A DNA stretch of 64,000 nt from contig OY761144.1 in the NCBI GenBank assembly GCA_963664365.1, forward strand, positions 2,728,001-2,792,000. The letters run 5' to 3'. The notes under the pieces are model-generated. The model made no database searches, was not told where the DNA came from, and worked only from the letters and a program-made list of their open reading frames with translations. The translations under genes and the position numbers were made by a program. Position 1 is the stretch's first letter; each line of letters opens with the position of its first letter. Positions 56,934 through 64,000 of the stretch are shown piece by piece. The stretch comes from VXRN01 sp963664365 (GTDB taxonomy: Bacteria > Chloroflexota > Dehalococcoidia > Lucifugimonadales > UBA1123).

Positions 56934-59894
56934 TCATGCTCTTCCACTGGCACGGGCAACCCTAAAACCTACCTTCTCAATCAAGAGTGTACGTATGTCG
57001 TCTAGTCTATTGTCAAAGGCAAAATATTTTCCGATTATTTCATCAATTCGACGGTGGTGGGAAGTATGTAACTCTTCTTCAATAGCCAGCGGCCGTTCAT
57101 TCGATACATCTGCAAACATTTTCCGAGCTTCATTACCAAAGTCAAAATCGAAGCGAACGGGAAATGCCTTCATGTCTGTTGCTTCTGCCTTCAGCATCCC
57201 GCCACCCAGGTTTGTCCTTCCGGTTAATTCGCGAAATAGCCATCCGAACGAAGAATTGAGGTAAAGCCATAAGCAATAATGCAAGTCAGATTCCCACATG
57301 TCCACGGGCAAATAAAGTTCTACGCCGCTGTATGAGAATGCCTGGCATTTGTTCAACGAACAGTAGTACCTGCCTATACCTCTAGGCATCATTAGGGCGG
57401 GAGCTCTGCCAAGCCTTGCTTTCGATAGATCGCTCTTTAGAACGTAGGCGTCAGGCTCAAAGCATCCGAACTTAGGTGTTTCTACAATGATGCCAATTTT
57501 TCCTCCTGACATATTGTGAGTGTGCCGCCCCTTTGGAACATTGATCCCCTGTCCAAACTCAAGGGGTGGCTTTCTCGACGGATTTTCCAATGCGGTAAGC
57601 TCGGCAAGTATTTCACGGAACCAGTCCGGCATTCCGAAAAGGTGGCCCCACTTCAGATTTTCTCTGGTATAGACAACACGCGAACTTTGAATCGTCAAGC
57701 TGTCATTCACCATTTGATATTCTATGGTATTGGAATCCGTCCGATCAAAGAATGAAATGACCGCATTGATGTTTGGACCTCCAGATTGTGCGAAGAAACG
57801 TGAGGTGGTATCGACTATGCGCCTGAATCCGACTCTTCCCATAGTGAAGTCCTGGAATGTCTTCCCGTAGTTGGAACTCAGCCAGCCATTCTGCGTGATA
57901 AAGGCGGCCTTACCTTTGAAGGACAGCAGTTGAGCGGCTCTTGCGAAGAAATAGATGAACAGGTCGCTCCCCTTGGGCAACGAAACACTCCAATCCGCTA
58001 GGAAGCGTCGTCCGTATGCCTCTTTGGAGGCTTTTTCAATGCTGCTGCTTCTAGACTCAACATATGGCGGGTTGGCGACAGCTACGTCGAAACCTCCCCG
58101 CAACGCGAATACGTCGGCGAACTCTATGCGCCAGTCTAGTTCGTCCTCCACACTGCTGGCTCCGAGCCACTCGGCATATTCTTGCTCACGCGATGCGATC
58201 TCCGTTTTCAACTCATCCTTGCGACTCCCATCAGTGGTACGCATAAACTCCGACTTGCGTTCACCCAGAACCCTAGCAACGTGCTCCGTGAACTCGCGGT
58301 TGAGTTCACTAGGGTCAGGGCACGGCCCCAGCAGGCTGTCACCGCAGACTATCTTGAGGTCCAGGTTGGGCAGCGGCTCCGGCGCTTCACCCTCGTACTC
58401 GATGGCGAGCGACAGCCACAGGCGCAACATGGCGATGTTGACGGCGAACTCGTCTATGTCCACGCCGTACAGGTTTCGCTCGATTATCTGGAGCTTGAGG
58501 TCGTAGAGGCTCTTGGGGTCGAGGCCCGCGTTGTACAGTTCGGTCTGAAGCTCGACGAGCTCCTGCATCATGCCTAGCAGGTATGCGCCTGAGCCGCAGG
58601 CCGGATCGACGACTGTTATCTCGTCAAGGGCGCGGCCCACGCTCCGAGCGGCGGCCACCGTCACGCCGGAGGTATCGTGATCGTCCACGAATGCGCTTAT
58701 CGCTTCGGCGGGCAACGTGGTGTCGCGGCCTTCCAAGTACCCTTTGAGGGCCTCGCGGCACATGAACGACACCACGGGGCGCGGCGTGTAGTAGGAGCCG
58801 CTGTCGTGTCGGCCGGTCACCAACTCTTCGAACACCTTTCCGAGCATCTCCGGATCGACGGCGACTTCGATGTCGAAAGGCGTTGACTCCATGACGGTGA
58901 AGTTGAACCTATCGAAGAGGTCGTCGAATATGGAGCGGATGACATCGTCCGGCACCGTGACCTCCGTGCGCCTGTCCAAGCCGGTCTCCTCGAAAAGGCC
59001 GCCGTTTAGGAAGGGGACGCTGCCAATGAGTCTGCGGGCGTCGGGATAATCAGTGAGGTCCTGGGAGCCGTCGTTGTTCAGCCCTCCGAAGAAGAGTGGC
59101 CTCAGCCTGTCGTATCTGAAGTTGGGTTCGGAATCCGCGTCGTCGGCTTTGGCGGCGTAGTCACGCCACAGGGCTTTGAGGTAGTCTTTGTCGCCGTCGA
59201 AGCTCAGCCAGCCCTTGCGGGAGATGAAATAGACGAACATGAGGCGGTTGAACAGGGTCTGGGTGAAGAGTTTCTTGTCTTCCTGTCCCGATTCGTCCGA
59301 ACCGAACCCGCCGATCTTGTCCAGCGCGGCGTCGAACACGCGCTTGTACTCTTTGAAGAACTCGCGGGTGACGGCTTCCACGTCGAAAGCGGACTCGAGC
59401 GCGAGGTGGATGCTGCCGGAGCTTTCCCACTGGTGGAATATGTTGGCGATCTGCATGACGGCGGTCCTGCGGGGCAGGTCGCGCTCGACAATCATGCGGC
59501 GCAGGGTGGGGCGCAGCCCGTCGAAGGTGGGGTATATGAAGTGCAACTGGTCGGCTTGGCCGTTGGTGAAGACCATGAGGACGTCGCCGCCCAACTGGTC
59601 CGACACCAGGCGCGCGGCCTCGGACGCCTCGGCCTTGCGGACCCGGCTTGTGTCCAGGTGGACATAGACGACATGCGCCTCTTCCAGTTCGGCGATCCGG
59701 TGAGCAGTGGCGGGCAGATCGACTCTTTGGGGAGCGCCTTCCAAGCTCACGACGCCGGACGACTGCTCGAAGTCCAGCTTCTCCACGAAGAGCCTGCGAA
59801 TCTGACGAGATCGTTCTTCGGTCGAGTCCGCCCTGAAAATCCGGCCTATGTGGTCCTCGACGTCGGAAGCGTCCTGTTTGTTGATGACTGGCAT
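56934..59894 (-). CDS. Class IIG/Eco57I-type adenine-specific DNA methyltransferase (restriction-modification)
   Basis: About 986 residues. Motif I is VVDPACGSGAYLLGMMQELV and motif IV is DVAVANPPYVESRS, the N6-adenine methyltransferase pair of the Eco57I class. The N-terminal 350 residues (VVYVHLDTSRVRKAEASEAA and LIGSVPFLNGGLFEETGLDR) precede the catalytic core. The C-terminal 300 residues (GINVPKGRHTHNMSGGKIGI; RELTGRTNLGGGMLKAEATD) are a target-recognition region. That last part, at 56934-57950, is visibly more AT-rich than the rest, as expected for a swapped specificity domain. The ATG at 59894 is used; an upstream in-frame start at 59927 is possible. It likely modifies host DNA for a restriction-type defence shared with the PLD-SNF2 helicase. 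Confidence 0.9.
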   Translation of the reverse strand: MPVINKQDASDVEDHIGRIFRADSTEERSRQIRRLFVEKLDFEQSSGVVSLEGAPQRVDLPATAHRIAELEEAHVVYVHLDTSRVRKAEASEAARLVSDQLGGDVLMVFTNGQADQLHFIYPTFDGLRPTLRRMIVERDLPRRTAVMQIANIFHQWESSGSIHLALESAFDVEAVTREFFKEYKRVFDAALDKIGGFGSDESGQEDKKLFTQTLFNRLMFVYFISRKGWLSFDGDKDYLKALWRDYAAKADDADSEPNFRYDRLRPLFFGGLNNDGSQDLTDYPDARRLIGSVPFLNGGLFEETGLDRRTEVTVPDDVIRSIFDDLFDRFNFTVMESTPFDIEVAVDPEMLGKVFEELVTGRHDSGSYYTPRPVVSFMCREALKGYLEGRDTTLPAEAISAFVDDHDTSGVTVAAARSVGRALDEITVVDPACGSGAYLLGMMQELVELQTELYNAGLDPKSLYDLKLQIIERNLYGVDIDEFAVNIAMLRLWLSLAIEYEGEAPEPLPNLDLKIVCGDSLLGPCPDPSELNREFTEHVARVLGERKSEFMRTTDGSRKDELKTEIASREQEYAEWLGASSVEDELDWRIEFADVFALRGGFDVAVANPPYVESRSSSIEKASKEAYGRRFLADWSVSLPKGSDLFIYFFARAAQLLSFKGKAAFITQNGWLSSNYGKTFQDFTMGRVGFRRIVDTTSRFFAQSGGPNINAVISFFDRTDSNTIEYQMVNDSLTIQSSRVVYTRENLKWGHLFGMPDWFREILAELTALENPSRKPPLEFGQGINVPKGRHTHNMSGGKIGIIVETPKFGCFEPDAYVLKSDLSKARLGRAPALMMPRGIGRYYCSLNKCQAFSYSGVELYLPVDMWESDLHYCLWLYLNSSFGWLFRELTGRTNLGGGMLKAEATDMKAFPVRFDFDFGNEARKMFADVSNERPLAIEEELHTSHHRRIDEIIGKYFAFDNRLDDIRTLLIEKVGFRVARASGRA

Positions 59895-60059
59895 GGGGGC
59901 CTCATGGCGAGTATGACTGAAAACCACGCTCAGAACAGTTTAGCATGTCCGGCAGAGTCAGGGGCGGCGTAGGTGTATTTGCAGTGAGCGGATACGACAC
60001 AGGCAGTTACACCCTGAAGGTGTCGGTTGAGTAGGCTGCCGCAGAGCGCCCGCCAACGG

Positions 60060-60674
60060 TTAATTTCCCAAGGACTCCAACTGTGTCAGCCATCTGCCGA
60101 ACCGTGGACATTCGGCGCGGATTGCGTCCAGCCCAATATCCATGGCAATCTGGGAGCCATCAACTCTCTTGTTGTACCTGGGAATCGCTTTCTCAATTCG
60201 CTTGCTGGGCGCGGTAGCGGAGTCGTCATTCACATCTTCAGGTGTCTCGAAACGCGAACGGACTCTTTGCAACTCGTGGACCGCATCCTCGGTTGCGTTG
60301 ATCAGCCCCGCGAATGCGTAAACGTCAGAGAACAGCAGCCCCTCGAATTCGTGCCGCTGCACGTAAGGGATCAGCCGTGATTGATTCCACCTACGATTTA
60401 TCTTCCCATCGACCGCTTTGCGTATCCGCTCTTCCAGTTCCTCGACTGTCGCGCTGCCCTTTCCTCGGAACCCATAAAAGTCGACCAACGACGTTACAAA
60501 GTCGAAGCTCCAGATCAAATTAGCCATATCCGAGGCAAGCTTCCCTACTGTTACGTCGCCTTTGAGTAAGCTAGCGTATGGTTCCACACCCCTTGTGCGT
60601 AGGTGGTCCGCGAGCACGCTCTTGACAAATTCCTCCTCAGTCTCCCCTTCGACCGATATGGCCAGGCGGATCAC
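60060..60674 (-). CDS. DUF4276 family protein coupled to AAA ATPase
   Basis: 204 residues from a GTG. IRLAISVEGETEEEFVKSVL carries the EGxTE motif, and DFYGFRGKGSATVEELEERI then QRHEFEGLLFSDVYAFAG the later conserved acidic/histidine elements. The layout resembles Toprim-type effectors that accompany AAA15/OLD ATPases in defence. The GTG overlaps the ATPase stop by four bases (GTGA), so the two are made together. The catalytic role is inferred from the family arrangement. Confidence 0.82.
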   Translation of the reverse strand: MIRLAISVEGETEEEFVKSVLADHLRTRGVEPYASLLKGDVTVGKLASDMANLIWSFDFVTSLVDFYGFRGKGSATVEELEERIRKAVDGKINRRWNQSRLIPYVQRHEFEGLLFSDVYAFAGLINATEDAVHELQRVRSRFETPEDVNDDSATAPSKRIEKAIPRYNKRVDGSQIAMDIGLDAIRAECPRFGRWLTQLESLGN

Positions 60675-61780
60675 GGGCGTCCTCCAAGCAGATTTTTCTG
60701 CCAAAGCTCTCCCGGGGTGAAGGAGTCTTCGAGCCACAGCCGATAGTCGTCGGGGTTGAGCTTGCGGAGCTTGGTTTCTCCGTTCTGGAGGTCGAGCACG
60801 AAAATCTGCTCCAGATCGAACACGTCCACCAGCAGAGGCGATTGAGTCGCTACGACGACCTGCCTTTCTTGAGAGAGCGACTTTATCATTCCGCCGACCA
60901 ACGTGACTGCCGCGGGATGCAGACCGAGTTCCGGCTCGTCCAACATTATTACGTCGGGCAGCATCTCCGGCGGAAGGTTGAGCAACGTCACCAGAGCGAA
61001 GAAGCGCAGTGAGCCGTCCGAGGTCAGGTGAGCGCCGTAGGTCTTGTCAGCGCCTTTTGCCTTCCACCTCAGAGCGACTTTCCCGTAGGTTTCCCTGATG
61101 TCGAATCGGTCGAAACCGGGCAGTATTCGGCCGATGTGACGGCAGATCGCCTCGTAACGTCGTATGTCCTCGTTTTCCAGCCGGTACAGCACGGCTGCCA
61201 AGTTTCCTCCGTGGCTGCGAAGCCGGTCGCTGTCCCCAGCGTCCCATCTCTTCTTGAAGTTCGAGGTGTTTGAAGTGTCGTGAAATTGGTGTATCGAGCA
61301 GGTTCGGAGCAAGTTGAGAGTCACGGCAGCTATGGTTGAGTCTATACCCGACCCTGACTGCGCCGCTTCGACGATCATGGCTTCCGAGTGTCCACTGCCC
61401 AGGCGATTCCACTGCGCGGTTAGCGGAGCGTGAACGTTGAGCCGCAGCCTTTCATCGGTAAACAAAAACCGGTCAGGGTGGGCGTGAGAGAGTGTGAAGC
61501 GATATTCGTTTAGGGTGTTATGCGTTCGTATTCCAATCTTGGCCGTCAGCCGGGGCGTGACACTACTGCCGCCGAATAGCTGATCGTCTGCGCCGCCATA
61601 CCTCTCGACGAACTCTCCCAGTCTCCGCGAGCGCAACATCCAACCCAGCATGTCGAAGAACCGGATGAAGTTGGACTTACCCGACCCGTTGGCGCCAATC
61701 AAGACGGCGGCCTTCGGCATATCCGAAATCTCGACGTCTGCCAGAGATCTAAATCCCTGAATGTGGACTGATTCTATCAT
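60671..61780 (-). CDS. AAA15/OLD-type ATP-binding protein
   Basis: 369 residues. The RecF/SMC-like N-terminus IESVHIQGFRSLADVEISDM leads to Walker A LIGANGSGKSNFIRFFDMLG. A C-terminal signature (LTSDGSLRFFALVTLLNLPP) is followed by Walker B VIMLDEPELGLHPAAVTLVG and H-loop QRQVVVATQSPLLVDVF. This is the ABC-type ATPase half of OLD-like or AAA15 defence pairs, in which the partner supplies a nuclease-like domain. The ATG at 61780 is preferred to an in-frame start at 61810. It is the first gene of the minus-strand defence operon. Confidence 0.88.
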   Translation of the reverse strand: MIESVHIQGFRSLADVEISDMPKAAVLIGANGSGKSNFIRFFDMLGWMLRSRRLGEFVERYGGADDQLFGGSSVTPRLTAKIGIRTHNTLNEYRFTLSHAHPDRFLFTDERLRLNVHAPLTAQWNRLGSGHSEAMIVEAAQSGSGIDSTIAAVTLNLLRTCSIHQFHDTSNTSNFKKRWDAGDSDRLRSHGGNLAAVLYRLENEDIRRYEAICRHIGRILPGFDRFDIRETYGKVALRWKAKGADKTYGAHLTSDGSLRFFALVTLLNLPPEMLPDVIMLDEPELGLHPAAVTLVGGMIKSLSQERQVVVATQSPLLVDVFDLEQIFVLDLQNGETKLRKLNPDDYRLWLEDSFTPGELWQKNLLGGRP

Positions 61781-62030
61781 TGCCGTACTCACCGAATGGC
61801 ATCTTTCCAAATGTCGGTCGGACGCAACCGACCACGATCTGAGCTACTCCCCCTCCCTACGCCACCTCTCCAATAGCATAGCATGTATCACCTGTTCTTT
61901 GTGCGCGCGTGCAGAGAGGCAGAATTGATATGTAATTCCCCTGATCTACCCCGGCGCCGTGATTTGCCAACGCGCCCGGTATGGGATACTCTATGCCTAG
62001 AGGAAGCGAAATGAGCGAGGACGTATAGGC
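61781..62030. other. Divergent intergenic region
   Basis: About 250 bases between the minus-strand defence operon and the plus-strand AIM24 genes. It must hold promoters for both directions, but no clear boxes or repeats stand out. Confidence 0.5.
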
Positions 62031-62684
62031 TTGGACTACACCATCGACGGCAACCCGGACTACGGTCACCTGACGGTCAGGCTCGAACTGGGCGAGAGTT
62101 TCATTGCCGAGGGCGGGGCCATGTCCTGGATGTCGGGGGGCGCCGAGGTAAAGGCGCGTCTGCTGGGAGGCTTCCTGAGGGCTCTGGTCAGGAAGGTGAC
62201 CGGAGGCGAGTCGCTGTTCGTCGGAGAGTACAGCCACCCCATGGGCGGAGAGGTCACGTTCTCCCCGTCCGTGCCAGGCGCTATCAGCCATCGCTCTCTG
62301 ACGGGCGATTCGCTGCTCCTGACCGGCGGTTCGTTCATGGCCTGCTCGCCCGGCATCAACTTGCGGACCGCGTTCGGCGGTCTGAGGTCGATGTTCTCAG
62401 GCGAGGGGATGTTCCTTATCGAGTGCTCCGGCTTTGGCGACCTGTTCTTCAACACCTACGGCGCGATGATCGAGAGGGAAGTCGAAGGCTCGTTCACAGT
62501 CGATACGGGCCACGTGGTCGCGTGGGAGCCGTCGCTCGATTACACGATACGCGGCATGGGCGGACTCAAGAGCACGCTGCTTTCGGGGGAAGGTTTAGCG
62601 ATGCGGTTCTCGGGATCCGGAAAGATATACCTTCAGACCCGAACGCTGCCCTCGCTCGCAAGCTGGCTCACGCCGTTCGGATAG
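62031..62684 (+). CDS. AIM24/TIGR00266 family protein (first of three tandem copies)
   Basis: 217 residues from a TTG. DYTIDGNPDYGHLTVRLELG, AEGGAMSWMSGGAEV and the end GHVVAWEPSLDYTIRGMGGL are characteristic of the AIM24 (TIGR00266) fold, a compact beta-rich domain found as single proteins in bacteria and in a mitochondrial protein. Its function in bacteria is unknown. The genes at 62706 and 63400 are close paralogues in the same order of motifs (GAM.., GES.F..T/Y.., GLRG.F/GLRSMF, GHVVA.E), showing local triplication. The next gene starts 21 bases downstream, so the three form one operon. Confidence 0.9.
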   Translation: MDYTIDGNPDYGHLTVRLELGESFIAEGGAMSWMSGGAEVKARLLGGFLRALVRKVTGGESLFVGEYSHPMGGEVTFSPSVPGAISHRSLTGDSLLLTGGSFMACSPGINLRTAFGGLRSMFSGEGMFLIECSGFGDLFFNTYGAMIEREVEGSFTVDTGHVVAWEPSLDYTIRGMGGLKSTLLSGEGLAMRFSGSGKIYLQTRTLPSLASWLTPFG

Positions 62685-62705
62685 CTCAGGACTCAGGCTG
62701 CAACT

Positions 62706-63398
62706 ATGGCAAGCTATACGATCTCGCAGAAAGGCTCATACGGCTCGGTGCTGGTCGAGCTTGCGCCGGCCGAGGGCTTCATATCCGAAGCGGGGGCGAT
62801 GTTCCGCGCATCGGCGAACATAGACATCGACGTCACGACACGCAGCAGAGGATCCGGGGGGCTGATGAGCGGCGTGAAGCGGCTGTTGGCGGGCGAGAGC
62901 TTTTTCTTCTCCACGTATAGATCCATCGACGGCAGACGGGGCGAGATCGGTCTCGCGCCGACGCTGGCCGGAGAGGTGGCGGTCATCGAGTGCTCGGGAA
63001 CAAATCGCTGGCTGTGCGCCGGCGGCAGCTATCTAGGCTCGACCGAAGGCCTCCGCCTGGATACTCAGTTCCAGGGATTGAGGGGGGTCTTCTCCGGCGA
63101 GTCGCTGTCGTTCATGGCGGTCGAGGGGCAAGGCGATCTGTTGGTCAGCGCGTTCGGCAGCATCCGCGAAATCGAGGTGGACGGAGAGTTGACCGTGGAC
63201 ACAGGGCACGTGGTGGCGTTCGAGGAATCCCTGGACTACACGCTCGGCAGGGCGGGCGGAAGCTGGATTCAGTCTATGCTCGCCAGCGAGGGAGTGGTGT
63301 TGAACTTCTCGGGACACGGGCGGCTGTACGTTCAGAGTCACAACCCGGACGAATTCGGATCGAGTCTGGGCGGATTGATGCCGCCGCGGGAGAGCTGA
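62706..63398 (+). CDS. AIM24/TIGR00266 family protein (second copy)
   Basis: 230 residues. MASYTISQKGSYGSVLVELA, SEAGAMFRASANIDIDVTTR, GVKRLLAGESFFFSTYRSID and DTGHVVAFEESLDYTLGRAG match the family. It differs from the first copy mainly in the region after the GAM motif, where it carries TRSRGSGGLMSG, a glycine/serine-rich turn. The ATG is preceded by a weak purine stretch. The next gene begins two bases after its stop. Confidence 0.9.
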   Translation: MASYTISQKGSYGSVLVELAPAEGFISEAGAMFRASANIDIDVTTRSRGSGGLMSGVKRLLAGESFFFSTYRSIDGRRGEIGLAPTLAGEVAVIECSGTNRWLCAGGSYLGSTEGLRLDTQFQGLRGVFSGESLSFMAVEGQGDLLVSAFGSIREIEVDGELTVDTGHVVAFEESLDYTLGRAGGSWIQSMLASEGVVLNFSGHGRLYVQSHNPDEFGSSLGGLMPPRES

Positions 63399-63399
63399 G

Positions 63400-64000
63400 T
63401 TGGAGTACACGATTCAGAGTCAGCCGAGTTACAGCGTTCTGGAAGTGACGCTGGACGAAAACGATTCGATCGCCGCCGAGGCCGGCGCGATGACGTGGAT
63501 GAGCGACAACATCCGGATGTCCACGTCCACGCGGGGCGGAGCGCTGACCGGCCTCAGAAGGTCCGTGCTCGGGGGCGAGAGCTTCTTTCAGAACACCTAC
63601 CATACGGAGGGCGGCCAAGGCCAATTGGGGCTCGCGCCCGGCCAGCCGGGGGACATCGTCGCCTACGACATGCAGGGCGACAACCTGTACCTGGAGAAGA
63701 GCGCGTACCTCGCATCCGGCCAGAACGTGAGAATCGACTCCAAGTTCGAGGGACTGCGCGGCCTGTTCAACGAAGGACTGTTCATACTGCGAGCGTCCGG
63801 GCGCGGCAAGCTGTTCTTCAACAGCTACGGAGACATCCAGGAGATCGAAGTGGACGGCTCATACATAGTCGATAACAGCCACGCGGTCGCCTGGGAGCCC
63901 ACTCTGGAGTACCGGATCACGAGGGGGCGCAAGATACGCTCGTTCCTGTTCTCGGACCAGCTTCTGCTGAGGTTCACCGGTCAAGGCAAGCTATGGGTGC
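63400..64000 (+). CDS. AIM24/TIGR00266 family protein (third copy, 3' end cut by window)
   Basis: A TTG at 63400 opens EYTIQSQPSYSVLEVTLDEN; the frame stays open to the window end (200 codons). AEAGAMTWMSDNIRMSTSTR, GLRRSVLGGESFFQNTYHTE, FEGLRGLFNEGLFILRASGR and SHAVAWEPTLEYRITRGRKI repeat the family layout. The stop is outside the window. All three copies use short intergenic gaps, so stoichiometric co-expression, perhaps as a hetero-oligomer, is likely. Confidence 0.9.
   Translation, partial: MEYTIQSQPSYSVLEVTLDENDSIAAEAGAMTWMSDNIRMSTSTRGGALTGLRRSVLGGESFFQNTYHTEGGQGQLGLAPGQPGDIVAYDMQGDNLYLEKSAYLASGQNVRIDSKFEGLRGLFNEGLFILRASGRGKLFFNSYGDIQEIEVDGSYIVDNSHAVAWEPTLEYRITRGRKIRSFLFSDQLLLRFTGQGKLWV

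Noticed and set aside
61857..62291. Minus-strand 144-codon frame
   Set aside because: Overlaps the well-supported AIM24 gene on the plus strand and an intergenic region; no family features.
1..64000. tRNA or rRNA genes
   Set aside because: Reading through the intergenic gaps I found no cloverleaf with a T-loop consensus or rRNA-like stretch; a tRNA search program should confirm.

Overview
The window looks like a high-GC chromosome segment of a heterotrophic Chloroflexota-type bacterium, probably close to the SAR202/Dehalococcoidia groups. That placement is inferred from gene content: oligopeptide-type ABC permeases, enolase-superfamily sugar-acid enzymes, a D-aminoacylase-like amidohydrolase, NIPSNAP, Uma2, RDD and AIM24 proteins, and many small toxin-antitoxin genes. 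No rRNA or tRNA gene was found, so it rests on protein character only. Several blocks are visibly more AT-rich than the rest (about 3.4-4.8, 15.4-18.4, 31.7-34.0, 45.2-48.1 and 56.9-58.0 kb) and look acquired.

Layout. 0-6.8 kb: two dipeptide/oligopeptide permease genes, an amidohydrolase, an orphan ParA pair, a TauE/SafE exporter and an enolase-superfamily dehydratase. 7.0-8.5 kb: an RHH antitoxin with a beheaded VapC and an Eis-like acetyltransferase. 8.7-13.1 kb (minus strand): a complete binding protein-DppB-DppC import operon whose lipoprotein carries a long VEVPGET repeat stalk. 13.3-14.5 kb: gene remnants and a HicB orphan. 14.7-18.4 kb: ribosomal protein L25, then a foreign-looking stretch with two lipoproteins, an unknown gene and a PD-(D/E)XK-like protein. 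18.4-31.5 kb: a second enolase-superfamily enzyme, MazEF, a von Willebrand A protein, a kinase-regulator pair downstream of a 10-formyl-THF hydrolase-like gene, a GalU-like gene, RDD and Uma2 proteins, a heterodisulfide-reductase-like membrane Fe-S protein and a UbiA-type prenyltransferase. 31.7-34.0 kb: small secreted or membrane-anchored proteins with a dead protease. 35.5-41.3 kb: groES-groEL under a CIRCE-like operator, a DUF433 antitoxin with a beheaded toxin, PrkA kinase and a membrane protein. 41.4-45.1 kb: NIPSNAP, PPK2-NUDIX, YbjQ, HicAB and pheS.

45.2-50.6 kb: pheS and pheT are split by about 3 kb holding two DUF429 proteins, a CAP-domain protein and a displaced second copy of the first 56 codons of pheT. 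This resembles insertion into the 5' end of pheT by an element that supplied a replacement 5' end. 52.4-61.8 kb (minus strand) is a defence island: an AAA15-type ATPase coupled to a DUF4276 protein, a class IIG-like adenine methyltransferase, and a PLD-SNF2 helicase. A GxxExxY gene, tightly bracketed by arrays of AGGAT-rich palindromic repeats, sits between the methyltransferase and the helicase. 62.0-64.0 kb: three tandem AIM24/TIGR00266-family genes, the last cut by the window edge.

A recurring theme is decay and rearrangement. Two antitoxin genes are followed by toxins reduced to their first few codons. Fragments of isochorismatase-like, enolase-superfamily, transaldolase-like and trypsin-like genes survive. 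Two duplicated fragments (pheT 5' end, enolase-superfamily 3' end) each differ from the intact copy by about 7-8 percent by direct alignment. At least two dispersed repeat families are present; one copy lies in frame inside a protein-coding gene.
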